Below, in pieces: positions 23,915 to 32,498 of a stretch of DNA of 58,841 nt; position 1 is the stretch's first letter, and each line of letters opens with the position of its first letter. The stretch is from assembly GCA_021413775.1 (NCBI GenBank), contig JAIOPS010000006.1, positions 1 to 58,841 of the forward strand, read 5' to 3'. The notes under the pieces were generated by a model, which was given only the letters and a program-made list of their open reading frames with translations, was not told where the DNA came from and ran no database searches. Position numbers and translations under genes: made by a program. The DNA comes from Candidatus Kaiserbacteria bacterium (lineage in GTDB: Bacteria > Patescibacteriota > Minisyncoccia > Phycocordibacterales > UBA2100).

Positions 23915-24575
23915 ATTCGGCCGACTCACGATAGTAAGCCAGGGCGTTTTTAAGCATATCGCGGGGCTCGAAATACTCCGCCGTCTTAAAGATGGAGGGT
24001 CCCAATATATTTCGGAGCGAGTGGTCAGGCGAGGAAAATGCTCCAAGACTACTGTAGGGATATCGTTCCACGTATTCGAACAATGATTCCTCGTCCGTCA
24101 CGTCCCCATCCTTCCAGCCGGGCTCCATGAGCTCTGCAGGATTGCAGTATAGATATTGCGCGCCGTAGTTGAGATATCGGTCACTATCGATATGGCGCGA
24201 CCGGAACGGCTTGTTGAAGAGATTACCCGTTCTTTTCTGGCGAATATTGAAATACATCGTGTAAGCGGTACCGAGTTTGCGCATAAATTTTGTTATGCCG
24301 CCCTCGGTATGCTCGTAAATCAGTAGGTGAAAATGGTTCGGCATTAAGCAAAAGGCACCAATATCGACAAGTAAAGTTTGTCGGGGGATGCTCAGAGTTT
24401 CTGCAATCACAGATCTTCGTATCGCTCGCAAATCGAGCGTGCCATCACTGTTCGCAAGGTACAGAAGTTCGAGAAAGCGAATGTAATCACGCTCGTCACA
24501 GAAAACTATTCGCTTGTCGATTCCGCGATTGTAACAGTGATACCACTCTCCCTCAGCAAAGGGAACTCGATTCAT
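23904..24575 (-). CDS. REP-associated Y1 transposase (RAYT, TnpA-REP)
   Basis: 223-aa single-strand DNA transposase of the Y1/HUH superfamily, REP-associated branch. The HUH motif is MPNHFHLLIYE (His81, His83), preceded by the typical YHCYNRGIDKRIVF; the catalytic tyrosine is probably Tyr105 or Tyr108 in GTAYTMYFN; then KRTGNLFNKPFRSRHI, a hallmark of the group, and YLYCNPAELM. It lies between palindrome copies a and b, and its final three codons (CAA AGG TGA) are part of copy a. RAYTs cleave and move REP palindromes; no transposon ends of an ordinary IS are seen. Confidence 0.93.
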   Translation of the reverse strand: MNRVPFAEGEWYHCYNRGIDKRIVFCDERDYIRFLELLYLANSDGTLDLRAIRRSVIAETLSIPRQTLLVDIGAFCLMPNHFHLLIYEHTEGGITKFMRKLGTAYTMYFNIRQKRTGNLFNKPFRSRHIDSDRYLNYGAQYLYCNPAELMEPGWKDGDVTDEESLFEYVERYPYSSLGAFSSPDHSLRNILGPSIFKTAEYFEPRDMLKNALAYYRESAELQR

Positions 24576-24594
24576 GAGTAAAAAAATAACATTC

Positions 24595-24611
24595 CGAAGG
24601 TGTCACCTTCG
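24595..24611. repeat. RAYT-type palindrome, single copy b
   Basis: CGAAGGTG-T-CACCTTCG, a perfect 17-base hairpin 19 bases upstream of the transposase start codon. It is the same unit as in copies a, c and d, so the RAYT gene is bracketed on both sides. Confidence 0.9.
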
Positions 24612-24675
24612 TATGGCATTCGCAACAGTGTGGATAATTCATGAAGGAGAAAGATAACGTGGGATAATTTTGCGT

Positions 24676-25317
24676 ATGAAGAACGCCGAGGGGTCGGGCG
24701 TGAACATGTCATTATCCCACGTATGGAAGAACGTGCGCTGGCTTCTCCTGGTGGTCGCTCTTCTCTATATCGCGGCAGTGATTTGGAATATTCAATGGCC
24801 GGCGAGTAAGGAAAAAACAGATGCTGCGGTAGCTGCTATACATGCCCAACGGCTGACCATGGCAGACGCAGACGGAAAACATCTCCCGCCAGCACCGGAC
24901 CCAAGGCTTGTAGATGCAACAGTTGAGGGGATTGATGCAAATAGCAACGGTATCCGCGACGACGTAGAGTTGGCGATTTATAAAAAGTATCCCAATTCTC
25001 CGTATACGCGAACAGCAGAGCTGCAGTATGCAAAAGCATTACAAAAGTACTTGGTCAGTGTTTTCAATTCAGAGACGTGGATTGCGGCAGCAATTGAAGA
25101 TTCGCGCGCATACACCTGTATTTCCGAGTCATACCCGAGAACAAATCTATCTCTGCATGGTCATGTGGTGGACCAGCGGTCTAAAGAAGTTGAAGACATG
25201 GTCTTCAATAATACAGACCGAAAGAATACCAAATTGAATGCTGACTCGTACATTACTAGCGTTGCGCTGCCGGACAACGACTTTTGTGACTTCGACGCCG
25301 GTAGCATTGTGATTTAG
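24676..25317 (+). CDS. Membrane-anchored protein with a calcium-loop-like motif
   Basis: 213-aa protein with an N-terminal anchor (WLLLVVALLYIAAVIW, near residues 20-36) and an extracytoplasmic part. DANSNGIRDDVELAI near residue 92 has the spacing of a dockerin/EF-hand calcium loop, and two cysteines follow far apart. No family was recognised beyond this. The ATG at 24676 has GATAAT 7 bases upstream (24663-24668). It is followed after 4 bases by the large secreted hydrolase gene, and the pair lies between palindromes b and c. Confidence 0.7.
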   Translation: MKNAEGSGVNMSLSHVWKNVRWLLLVVALLYIAAVIWNIQWPASKEKTDAAVAAIHAQRLTMADADGKHLPPAPDPRLVDATVEGIDANSNGIRDDVELAIYKKYPNSPYTRTAELQYAKALQKYLVSVFNSETWIAAAIEDSRAYTCISESYPRTNLSLHGHVVDQRSKEVEDMVFNNTDRKNTKLNADSYITSVALPDNDFCDFDAGSIVI

Positions 25318-25321
25318 GCTT

Positions 25322-28132
25322 ATGAAGGGGCTGGTCATAGCAGCGCTTTGTCTCTGCATGCTAAGCCCATCTTTGGCATCAGCCAGCACCTGCGCTAAAG
25401 ATGGGAATACAGTTATCTACGTAAATGGCATCCTTACTCTTCAGGCGGATGCCCTACGGGATGCGAAATCGATACAGGATAAATTAGGGCACGGCGCGGA
25501 TGACAATCCGATTATAGTCAGACTCGGCTATAACCCAACCCACCTCGCAGGGCTCGGGGACAAGATTGAGTCCGTCGCTCAGGCTTTCAATCATTCAGTC
25601 AGCGATTACGACCTGAAAACTATTTTGATGCAGATATATCCGCAGGTCACCACTCGTAAGATTTTACTGGTAGGCCACTCCCAAGGAACTTTTTATACGA
25701 ATGAAATCTACAAATACTTAATAACGCATGGGGTGTCGAAAGAATCAGTGAGTGTCTACAATATCGCGACTCCCGCAAGTTATGTCGAAGGGGGAGGCGC
25801 GTATGTCACTTCGACAAATGATAAGCTCATCAACTTCGTACGTACACATGAGGTCAACGGAAACGTTGGTGCGCACCTCAATACGTACTACGTCTCAGGT
25901 GGAATCGTCGGCTCAGCTTTGCGCGCAAATATCACGGTACCCAAAGAGAACGGCTACGACGAAAATGAATACGGAGGACATTTGTTGAGCGTCTATCTGG
26001 ATGGCGCTGCGCCGAAAATAGTTAAGGATATCAACTCTGCACTCGGAAGGCTCCGCGTGCCCGAAACTGTTCCGGACACCGGAGATGGATGTTTTATACC
26101 TCCAACAGACGACCTTGCGTACAAAGCGGATAAGCTGATATTCGCACTCGCCGATCCCGCGGCGAAAAGCATCGGTCATATGAATGACATGTTTACCTCG
26201 GGCGCACAGGATTTTACAGACTACGCCGCCGATGGATTGAAGCAAGCAGGTCATTTTGCTCAGACTCTTTTTTCGACACTGGCATCTGCCGGCACGAATT
26301 CTTCCGGACAAATTGCAGCGGCCTCATTGCCTCTTCCGGATGTAACAAATACAATCGTCAGCATTCCGTCGAATTCTTCTCCAAAACCGGTCGTGCCTGC
26401 ACCATCAACAGGAGCACAACCTGCACCGGTGAATGACTCGACCGATACGCAGGCGAACGAAGCGAAATCGCCGGAAGCTGCTCACATTGCACCGGGCGGA
26501 GACTCTGCCGCTCAGGCACCGCAACCTACTGCGGATCACTCTTCTGAAGCCGCTCAACCGATTCTGTCTCCGTTGTTCGAGGTAACACCCGGCTTTGGGG
26601 GAGGCGCTGCACCGGAAGCATCGCCTGTTCAAAGTGCTGCCGCACCGGCTCCTGCGCAGGCGACAGCCACAATTTCTGTAATAGCCCCGACAGAAGGAGG
26701 CATGTTCGCTACGACAACGATTACGGCGAACGGAACTGCGGACGCGGATTCTCTGGTGACGCTTTCGTCAGGCTCTACAACTGCAACAACTACAGCGGAT
26801 GCTTCGGGAAGTTGGATGCAATCAATCACGCTCGACGAGGGCAGTTCGACGATTTCATTCAAGGCGACCGCTGACAACGGACTCGAGTCCGACAATGTTG
26901 TAAGAAATATAACTGTTGATACTACGCCGCCTGCGGCACCGAACATCGTAGTGGACGAATGCGCAGCTTCAATCGTCGCTTCCTTCTGTGTGGTGCCGAC
27001 ACGGGACGTCACGCTTTCCTGGCCGTACGATGTCGACGTCTCATCGTACGCGATTCTAAAAGATGGAAATGTGGCGGCTTCGTCGAGCGCGACTTCCAGC
27101 TCTCAGCATGTCAGTCTGAATGCGACAACAAGTTTTGCCGTCATCGCTTATGACGCGGCAGGCAATGCGGCAACTTCGTCTGCGGTAGAGCTAAGCAGTG
27201 TAGAGAGTCCCTTGATAATCAATGAGATAGGTTGGGGCGGAGACAGCACCAGTGCATCGCATCAGTGGATTGAGCTCAAAAACATATCGACCTACACGAT
27301 TGATATGTCCCATCTATTGTTGAACATATCGGATGGTACCAACATTGCTCTAACGGGATCTGTTCCTCCGACGCACGGAAATTTCCGATTGGTGCAGTCG
27401 AGTGGCATACCCATTACTGGCGCAGATACCATGGTGACTCCTTTTTATTTGGCGACCACAAGCGCGGAACAGGTGAGCCTGATGTGGAACGCATCAACGA
27501 CCATAGATTCGACGCCCGCGGTCAACACGTGTGCGGGATGGTGTGCTGGCTCATACAACAAAGTACTCGGTTCAAATGTTACCGGCGTAAATGACCTTTC
27601 GACGCGACTTTCGATGGAAAGAGTGTCGGATGAGAGTGACGGACTACTCGCATCCAGTTGGCACAGCACGGACAGTTACGGGCCGTGGATTGGCACGGCT
27701 ACGACATTGTGGGGGAGCGCCGGAAGAGAAAATAGTGCAGGGCTTCCCGACGCCGGCGTCTACTGCGGCGGGACCGAGAATCTTCTTACTGAAGATGCCT
27801 CGTTCAACCCGACCGGCGGATGTACGTATCTTGCCCGTTTTATCACGGGGGATACCTACGGAGCTTTGCGATATGTCGGGTTGTACAGAGGTGTTGTCGG
27901 CAGCTCGACGGCCGTGATAGCTCACTCGGCAGGTAAGGCGCTCGCGTACTCGACAAGTGACGGTGTGCCTGCAAATGCGACGGCGGGAGAGCGTTACTTT
28001 TTTGCAATCTGGGAAATCCGGAATTGGCCGAATGCAAATGACGGCACGGACTTTCCGACAGTATTCACGACAGGCGCGTTCGCAGCGCCTCACGGTAACT
28101 ATGTGACCCTTCCTTTCACGTATCAGCCATGA
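25322..28132 (+). CDS. Secreted alpha/beta-hydrolase fused to Ig-like and lamin-tail domains
   Basis: 936-aa exported protein. Signal peptide: residues 1-22 (ending SLASAS). Residues 25-300 look like an alpha/beta hydrolase with nucleophile elbow GHSQG (Ser120) and a possible catalytic His in GAHLNTYY or GGHLLSVYL. A Pro/Ala/Ser linker (350-450) is followed by an Ig-like adhesion domain (ISVIAPTEGGMFATTTITANG), a fibronectin-like one (DVTLSWPYDVDVSSYAIL) and a lamin-tail domain (LIINEIGWGG ... HQWIELKN, near 635), ending in a disulfide-bearing region (Cys739, Cys743). The role is probably lipase/esterase or adhesion at the cell surface. Its stop lies 4 bases before palindrome pair c. Confidence 0.78.
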   Translation: MKGLVIAALCLCMLSPSLASASTCAKDGNTVIYVNGILTLQADALRDAKSIQDKLGHGADDNPIIVRLGYNPTHLAGLGDKIESVAQAFNHSVSDYDLKTILMQIYPQVTTRKILLVGHSQGTFYTNEIYKYLITHGVSKESVSVYNIATPASYVEGGGAYVTSTNDKLINFVRTHEVNGNVGAHLNTYYVSGGIVGSALRANITVPKENGYDENEYGGHLLSVYLDGAAPKIVKDINSALGRLRVPETVPDTGDGCFIPPTDDLAYKADKLIFALADPAAKSIGHMNDMFTSGAQDFTDYAADGLKQAGHFAQTLFSTLASAGTNSSGQIAAASLPLPDVTNTIVSIPSNSSPKPVVPAPSTGAQPAPVNDSTDTQANEAKSPEAAHIAPGGDSAAQAPQPTADHSSEAAQPILSPLFEVTPGFGGGAAPEASPVQSAAAPAPAQATATISVIAPTEGGMFATTTITANGTADADSLVTLSSGSTTATTTADASGSWMQSITLDEGSSTISFKATADNGLESDNVVRNITVDTTPPAAPNIVVDECAASIVASFCVVPTRDVTLSWPYDVDVSSYAILKDGNVAASSSATSSSQHVSLNATTSFAVIAYDAAGNAATSSAVELSSVESPLIINEIGWGGDSTSASHQWIELKNISTYTIDMSHLLLNISDGTNIALTGSVPPTHGNFRLVQSSGIPITGADTMVTPFYLATTSAEQVSLMWNASTTIDSTPAVNTCAGWCAGSYNKVLGSNVTGVNDLSTRLSMERVSDESDGLLASSWHSTDSYGPWIGTATTLWGSAGRENSAGLPDAGVYCGGTENLLTEDASFNPTGGCTYLARFITGDTYGALRYVGLYRGVVGSSTAVIAHSAGKALAYSTSDGVPANATAGERYFFAIWEIRNWPNANDGTDFPTVFTTGAFAAPHGNYVTLPFTYQP

Positions 28133-28136
28133 GACG

Positions 28137-28172
28137 CGAAGGTGTCACCTTTGTACAAAGGTGACACCTTCG
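28137..28172. repeat. RAYT-type palindrome pair, copy c
   Basis: A perfect 36-base inverted repeat of two units, CGAAGGTGTCACCTTTGTA and its reverse complement, in the opposite order to copy a (tail-to-tail instead of head-to-head). It sits between two convergent genes and could serve as a bidirectional terminator. Confidence 0.9.
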
Positions 28173-28218
28173 TGATTTGGGACTTTCTGACCTTGCCTCG
28201 GAAGTGATCTCTGGAGGA

Positions 28219-29019
28219 CTAGAAGCGGGGGCGGTTGACCCAGCGCTTGAGGCCGCGGAGGATGAGGAGAAGCAGAACGACGGCGAGGAGATAGAAAAGC
28301 CATTTGGTATCAAACGCGAAGAGAGCGGCCGCGGCGGCCGTCTGAATGCCGGTGTTGAGAAGCGACTTACCGCTGCTCGAGTTCGCTGAGGCAGGTGAGG
28401 TAAATCCTTTTGCGACGGAAGTTGTGGCATGCGAGCTGTTTGCTTCGGAGGTAGATGCGGCGGTGCCTGTCGTTCCGTGTGCGTACGGCTCGAGGAAATC
28501 CGCTCCGGCCATACGGAGATTTTCTGTCTGGTTCAATACCGCATTCGCGATTTTCGCGACGGGCGATGATGAGGTCGAGAGTCCCTGCACGATGGCGGTC
28601 GTTTGCTGGATAGTCTGGTCTACCACGGACGGCACCGGAGGCGTGGGAGGCGGCACGGCGGCCACTTTCACCGCGACCGCATCCGTCGTGTCTTTCTCAG
28701 TACCTGATTCGAAGCGGGCGCTGAGTGTGTGCGTGCCCTCTTTTGCGCTCCATGCAGCCGTCGCCAGAGTGGAGCCGCCCGCGGCGAGATTTACATCTTT
28801 TGTATCAAAGGCAGTGCCGTCGGCAAGGAAGGAGACAGTTCCTTTCATCGGGTCGCCGGTCGCGTTGTACACGGCGGCGTACACGGTGATGCTCTCGCCC
28901 GCCTTTGCTTCGGTCGCGGAGACCCACAGCGGCTGGCGGGGGAAGCCGAATGAGGAGGCAGATGCGAGAGTTGGAATGGCGAGGAAAAGCGCGGTAAAGA
29001 GTGCGGCAAAGGTGCGCAT
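28219..29019 (-). CDS. Secreted Ig-like domain protein with C-terminal anchor
   Basis: 266-aa surface protein. Signal peptide MRTFAALFTALFLAIPTLASAS, then one CARDB/Ig-like beta domain (LWVSATEAKAGESITVYAAVYN ... TLSARFESGTEKDT), a helical/low-complexity middle, and a C-terminal membrane span (WLFYLLAVVLLLLILRGL) with basic tail. The layout resembles decorated cell-surface proteins or a processing substrate. The start at 29019 is set by the signal peptide and by TATACT 8 bases upstream on the reverse strand (29028-29033). Confidence 0.8.
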   Translation of the reverse strand: MRTFAALFTALFLAIPTLASASSFGFPRQPLWVSATEAKAGESITVYAAVYNATGDPMKGTVSFLADGTAFDTKDVNLAAGGSTLATAAWSAKEGTHTLSARFESGTEKDTTDAVAVKVAAVPPPTPPVPSVVDQTIQQTTAIVQGLSTSSSPVAKIANAVLNQTENLRMAGADFLEPYAHGTTGTAASTSEANSSHATTSVAKGFTSPASANSSSGKSLLNTGIQTAAAAALFAFDTKWLFYLLAVVLLLLILRGLKRWVNRPRF

Positions 29020-29061
29020 ATGACTACAGTATACGGCGTGATTCATATACAATATACACAT

Positions 29062-29229
29062 ATGCAAGAGTCCCCGGTCGGGTCTTTTTTCAAGTTCCTG
29101 CTCGGTTTTCTGGTTTTTATTTCCGTGAGTTTCGGGGTGACATTTACGGTCAACAAAATGGCGCAGGCGAAAGACGTATCGCAGGCCGCCGCGGCGGCGC
29201 GTGCCCAAGCGCTTAATCTGACAAAATAA
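29062..29229 (+). CDS. Small single-span membrane protein, 55 aa
   Basis: Short protein with one strong hydrophobic segment (FFKFLLGFLVFISVSFGVTFTV) and an alanine-rich C-terminus (DVSQAAAAARAQAL). The ATG at 29062 has TACAAT 8 bases upstream, and a strong terminator follows directly, both of which support a real gene. It is divergent from the preceding surface-protein gene. Function is unknown. Confidence 0.65.
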   Translation: MQESPVGSFFKFLLGFLVFISVSFGVTFTVNKMAQAKDVSQAAAAARAQALNLTK

Positions 29230-29253
29230 AATCCCGGCCATCGGCCGGGATTT
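29228..29253 (+). terminator. Intrinsic terminator
   Basis: AAATCCCGGCC/GGCCGGGATTT with an ATC loop, right after the 55-aa gene. Confidence 0.85.
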
Positions 29254-29285
29254 GTGCGTGTCACAAACATCCGTGAAGATGTTGT

Positions 29286-29597
29286 CTATCCATCAGGGGG
29301 TTTCGGTCGCACGATTTTCGATTCCAGTTCCATCCCGTAGATTTCGAGCGCGAACTTCACGAAGAACTGACTCGTACGGTCAAGTTTCAGGAATGCCTTC
29401 GCGGCCACAGTGCCGTTGACCATGTAGACATGAGCGAGAACGAATGCAATCTGGCGACGACGAATGTCGTTCTCGCCGAAGCATCCGGCCAGGAGCTGGT
29501 GCACCTCATTGAGCGCTTCGTCCGTCGGAAGAAGTGCGAACTTCGGCGAAATACTTCCGGATTTTGCCAGACGCTTCACGTCCATAAATAATGGCAT
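29286..29597 (-). CDS. Hypothetical protein, about 103 aa
   Basis: Soluble, helical-looking protein (LLPTDEALNEVHQLLAGCFGEN, RRRQIAFVLAHVYMVNGTVAAKAFL). No family was recognised. The ATG at 29597 follows a GGGAAAGG-type Shine-Dalgarno by about 8 bases; a GTG at 29642 would add 15 residues. It lies downstream of another small gene on the same strand. Both have ribosome-binding sites, unlike most genes here. Confidence 0.55.
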   Translation of the reverse strand: MPLFMDVKRLAKSGSISPKFALLPTDEALNEVHQLLAGCFGENDIRRRQIAFVLAHVYMVNGTVAAKAFLKLDRTSQFFVKFALEIYGMELESKIVRPKPPDG

Positions 29598-29696
29598 CGG
29601 GATACCTTTCCCATACTGCGATAGAGCAAGAACCGGCGCCACTGTTGTGGTCGCCGGTCCGATTTGGTTGTTTGACGCCTCGCACGGTGAGGTTAA

Positions 29697-29906
29697 TTAC
29701 GCCCTTCGCTTTTCAGCAAGTTCGACAACGCGCTCGGCGGGGAAGTCAGGGAAGTCGGCCAGCGTGGCCGTTCCTCGACAGAGTTGTCGCAATTGGTCCG
29801 CGACAACTTTTCCCAGCTCGGGCCGGTGTTCGACTTCGAGGGCGAATTCCTCCTCCTCATCCAGTTCCTCGCGGGTCCGGAATCGGAGTATGCAAGCCTT
29901 CGTCAT
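29697..29906 (-). CDS. Small acidic hypothetical protein, 69 aa
   Basis: Charged protein (RTREELDEEEEFALEVEHRPELGKVVADQL). The ATG at 29906 has a GGAG Shine-Dalgarno about 9 bases upstream. No family is recognised. It is divergent from the rplJ operon and probably shares a transcript with the 103-aa gene behind it. Confidence 0.5.
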   Translation of the reverse strand: MTKACILRFRTREELDEEEEFALEVEHRPELGKVVADQLRQLCRGTATLADFPDFPAERVVELAEKRRA

Positions 29907-29974
29907 GAGTCAACGCTCCATTGGTTTCAGGAACATGGGTTACGTTGACGCCTCCGTTTTTGATAATAGCACAC

Positions 29975-30001
29975 TTGACAGGAAAGTCAATTGATTGATA
30001 C
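29975..30001 (+). promoter_or_regulatory. Promoter candidate for rplJ-rplL
   Basis: A perfect -35 TTGACA (29975-29980) with a weak -10 near TGATAC (29996-30001). It lies just ahead of the L10 leader. Confidence 0.5.
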
Positions 30002-30019
30002 GTAAAACCGCGTAGTATG

Positions 30020-30135
30020 TGCCCTACAAGGCCAGAGAAAGCGGGTACCCGAAAGGGGTTAATGCACAAGTGCGCCTGCCGAGGTCGAAACTCTCCGGTC
30101 CGCCAGGGTGGCGGATACCGAGGGCCTTGATTTAT
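30020..30135 (+). promoter_or_regulatory. Ribosomal protein L10 leader (autoregulatory RNA)
   Basis: The stretch before rplJ contains the elements of the bacterial L10 leader: GAGAAAGCGGGTACC, a GTTAAT bulge, and CCTGCCGAGG closing back on the helix. In other bacteria L10(L12)4 binds this fold, which mimics its 23S rRNA site, and represses the operon. Call is by motif recognition; a covariance-model search would confirm it. Confidence 0.75.
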
Positions 30136-30154
30136 CAGAGGCTCAGATTTGCAC

Positions 30155-30649
30155 ATGGCAAAAACAAAAGCAGAGAAAAAGGTCATCATCGACAAGCTCG
30201 AGGACGCGTTTAAGAATGCGACGTCGACCGTGTTCGTGCACTTCAACGGCCTTGCCGTTTCAGACGAATCCGCGATTCGTCGTGATTTCCGCAAGGACGA
30301 CGTGAAGTACTTCGTCGCGAAAAAGACGCTCATCCGTCGCGCACTCGAAAGCCTCGGTCACAAGCACGAAGAACTCCCGCTCGACGGCGAGGTCGCCGTT
30401 GCATACGGCGGAGGCGATGATGCAACCGTCGCGGCACGTCTCGTGCATGCGGCCGGTGAGAAGCTCGCCAACAAAATTTCAATCCTCGGAGGTATCTTCG
30501 AAGGGAAACTCGTTGACAGCGTGCAGATGAAAGAAATTGCAACCATTCCGTCCTTGCAGGTACTCCGCGGTATGTTTGCGCAGGTGATAAACTCACCGCG
30601 CCAGCGTTTTGCGGTCGTGCTCAGTGAAGTCGCGAAGAGCAAAAATTAG
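30155..30649 (+). CDS. rplJ: Large-subunit ribosomal protein uL10
   Basis: uL10, base of the ribosomal stalk. 164 aa, with the N-terminal rRNA-binding domain (STVFVHFNGLAVSDESAIRRDF, YFVAKKTLIRRAL), GGIFEGKLVDSVQMKEIATIPS typical of the family, and a C-terminal helix that binds uL7/L12 dimers. The ATG at 30155 gives the usual MAKTK start. It is followed by rplL after 18 bases and preceded by the L10 leader. Confidence 0.95.
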   Translation: MAKTKAEKKVIIDKLEDAFKNATSTVFVHFNGLAVSDESAIRRDFRKDDVKYFVAKKTLIRRALESLGHKHEELPLDGEVAVAYGGGDDATVAARLVHAAGEKLANKISILGGIFEGKLVDSVQMKEIATIPSLQVLRGMFAQVINSPRQRFAVVLSEVAKSKN

Positions 30650-30667
30650 CAGCGAATTACATTACGT

Positions 30668-31024
30668 ATGAACAACGAACAAATTATCGAAGCAGTTGAG
30701 AAAATGACAGTACTCGAGCTCAATACGCTCGTGAAAGCCATCGAAGAGAAGTGGGGTGTTTCCGCAACGGCAGTCGCCGTCGCAGGCCCGGCAGCAGCTG
30801 CCGCCGAAGAGAAGTCGGAGTTTGATGTCGAACTCACTTCGGTCGGTGAACAGAAGATTGCCGTCATCAAGGTGGTGAAGGAGGCTCTCGCGCTCGGTCT
30901 CGCCGAGTCGAAGACCCTCGTCGAATCAGCTCCTGCGATGCTTAAGACAGGCGTGAAGAAGGAAGACGCTGAGGCATGGAAGAAGAAGATTGAGGAGGCA
31001 GGTGGAAAGGTTACATTGAAGTAA
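30668..31024 (+). CDS. rplL: Large-subunit ribosomal protein bL12 (L7/L12)
   Basis: bL12 stalk protein, 118 aa. The N-terminal dimerisation helices ([26 protein letters not shown]), alanine-rich hinge and C-terminal factor-binding domain ([27 protein letters not shown] ... [18 protein letters not shown]) are all intact. It ends the rplJ-rplL operon. Confidence 0.97.
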   Translation: MNNEQIIEAVEKMTVLELNTLVKAIEEKWGVSATAVAVAGPAAAAAEEKSEFDVELTSVGEQKIAVIKVVKEALALGLAESKTLVESAPAMLKTGVKKEDAEAWKKKIEEAGGKVTLK

Positions 31025-31038
31025 TCTTTCTCGCTCGT

Positions 31039-31068
31039 ACAAAAGCCGGTCTCGCGACCGGCTTTTGT
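31039..31068 (+). terminator. Intrinsic terminator after rplL
   Basis: AAAAGCCGGTC/GACCGGCTTTT with a TCGC loop and a T-rich 3' arm. Confidence 0.88.
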
Positions 31069-31103
31069 GTTGCCATCTCAATAGCCCGCGGTAGGATGCA
31101 GGT

Positions 31104-31595
31104 GTGTACGAAATCTACCTCGGCTTGGGTACGAATCTCGGCGACCGCATCGGTAATCTGCGGCGTGCGATAGGGGAGCTGGAGGCATTTTTAACTGTTC
31201 GCAGAAAATCGTCCGTGTATGAATCGGTGCCGCACGGTACGGGCGAGCAGCCTCTCTACCTGAATATGGTCGTGCACGCGGAGACAGCTGCGCAACCGCT
31301 CGAACTCCTGTCGCGGGTAAAATCAATCGAATCTTCGCTCGGAAGAGCTGCGGGTACGCACTCGCTTCCGCGTCCGATTGATATTGATATTTTATTTCAC
31401 GGCGACACTACCTTTGATTCCGCTGAGCTTACCGTGCCTCATGCACGTCTGCATGAGCGTGCCTTTGTGCTGGTCCCGCTCGAAGAAATAGCACCTGCAC
31501 ATGTCCACCCGCGACTGCGCAGACCGATTATCGACCTGCTCGACGAGCTGGGAGGCTATCAGGATGTTGTCTGGCTCTCGGGAGAGCAACTATGA
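31104..31595 (+). CDS. folK: HPPK, 6-hydroxymethyl-dihydropterin pyrophosphokinase
   Basis: Second-last pterin step of folate synthesis. Marks are YLGLGTNLGDRIGNL, LYLNMVV, the signature SLGR...RPIDIDILF and the VPHARLHERAFVLVPLEEIAP motif. The start is GTG at 31104 with TAGGAT 6 bases upstream (31092-31097). It overlaps folP by 4 bases. A folate branch is uncommon in reduced CPR genomes. Confidence 0.94.
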   Translation: MYEIYLGLGTNLGDRIGNLRRAIGELEAFLTVRRKSSVYESVPHGTGEQPLYLNMVVHAETAAQPLELLSRVKSIESSLGRAAGTHSLPRPIDIDILFHGDTTFDSAELTVPHARLHERAFVLVPLEEIAPAHVHPRLRRPIIDLLDELGGYQDVVWLSGEQL

Positions 31596-32437
31596 CATTT
31601 CAGTGGGGAATGCGGACGTACGTGATGGGCATCGTGAATGTCACGCCCGACTCATTTTCAGGAGACGGTATTCCGGACGTAGAAGCCGCGGTTGAACAGG
31701 GGATTCAAATGGAAAAGGAGGGCGCGGATATATTGGATGTCGGGGGTGAGTCCACACGCCCGGGCTCTACGCCCGTATCGCTCGAAGAAGAGCTCTCGCG
31801 GATTATTCCCGTGGTTGAGCGTCTCGCGAAGCGTGTGCATATACCGGTCTCTATAGATACGTACAAGTCGGAAGTCGCCCGCCGCGCGATTGAGGCCGGG
31901 GCCTCGATTGTCAACGATGTGTGGGGCGGAACGATGGAACCGGATATTTTGAAGGTGGCAGCAGAGAAAAATGTCCCGATAGTCCTCATGCATAATCGAA
32001 GCAAGCCGAAAGATTTGGCTCAGGAAGAAAAACTCGGCGGGAGATACGTAGGTGTCGCGTACAAAGATTTGATAGGGGACATAAAACGAGAATTGCAGAT
32101 ATCGATAGATGCGGCGCTCGCTTCGGGGATACAAAAAGAAAACATTATCATCGATCCGGGCATCGGATTCGGTAAAACGGTCGAACAGAATCTTGAGCTC
32201 GTAAATCATTTGGAAGAAATCAAAGCGTTCGGGTATCCGCTCCTCGTGGGTCCGTCGCGGAAATCTTTTGTCGGCTATACGCTCGACCTGCCGCCCGAGG
32301 ACCGGCTCGAAGGCACTCTCGCCGCGGTCACGTTGTGCATACAGAAAGGCGCGGATATCGTTCGGGTTCACGATGTGCAGGAGGCGTGCAGGGTCGCTCG
32401 GTTTGCCGACGCGGTCGTGCGCCAGCGTCAGAAATGA
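31592..32437 (+). CDS. folP: Dihydropteroate synthase
   Basis: Joins the pterin pyrophosphate made by FolK to p-aminobenzoate; TIM-barrel enzyme and the sulfonamide target. Motifs: GIVNVTPDSFSGDG, DVGGESTRPGSTPV, PVSIDTYKSEVARRAIEAGA, ND(V)WGG, and PGIGFGKTVEQNLELV. 281 aa is normal. It is translationally coupled to folK. Confidence 0.95.
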   Translation: MTFQWGMRTYVMGIVNVTPDSFSGDGIPDVEAAVEQGIQMEKEGADILDVGGESTRPGSTPVSLEEELSRIIPVVERLAKRVHIPVSIDTYKSEVARRAIEAGASIVNDVWGGTMEPDILKVAAEKNVPIVLMHNRSKPKDLAQEEKLGGRYVGVAYKDLIGDIKRELQISIDAALASGIQKENIIIDPGIGFGKTVEQNLELVNHLEEIKAFGYPLLVGPSRKSFVGYTLDLPPEDRLEGTLAAVTLCIQKGADIVRVHDVQEACRVARFADAVVRQRQK

Positions 32438-32498
32438 CTTCCGCGGGCTATCCACAGGTATTCGGTCAACGCGCGGACGGGTGGTACTATCCGAGTAT

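Noticed and set aside
23904..24575. RAYT gene considered as a normal IS200/IS605 insertion sequence
   Set aside because: The protein has the RAYT-type NHFHLL/GNLFNKPFRSR layout, there is no tnpB, and the flanking palindromes are also found alone at other loci.
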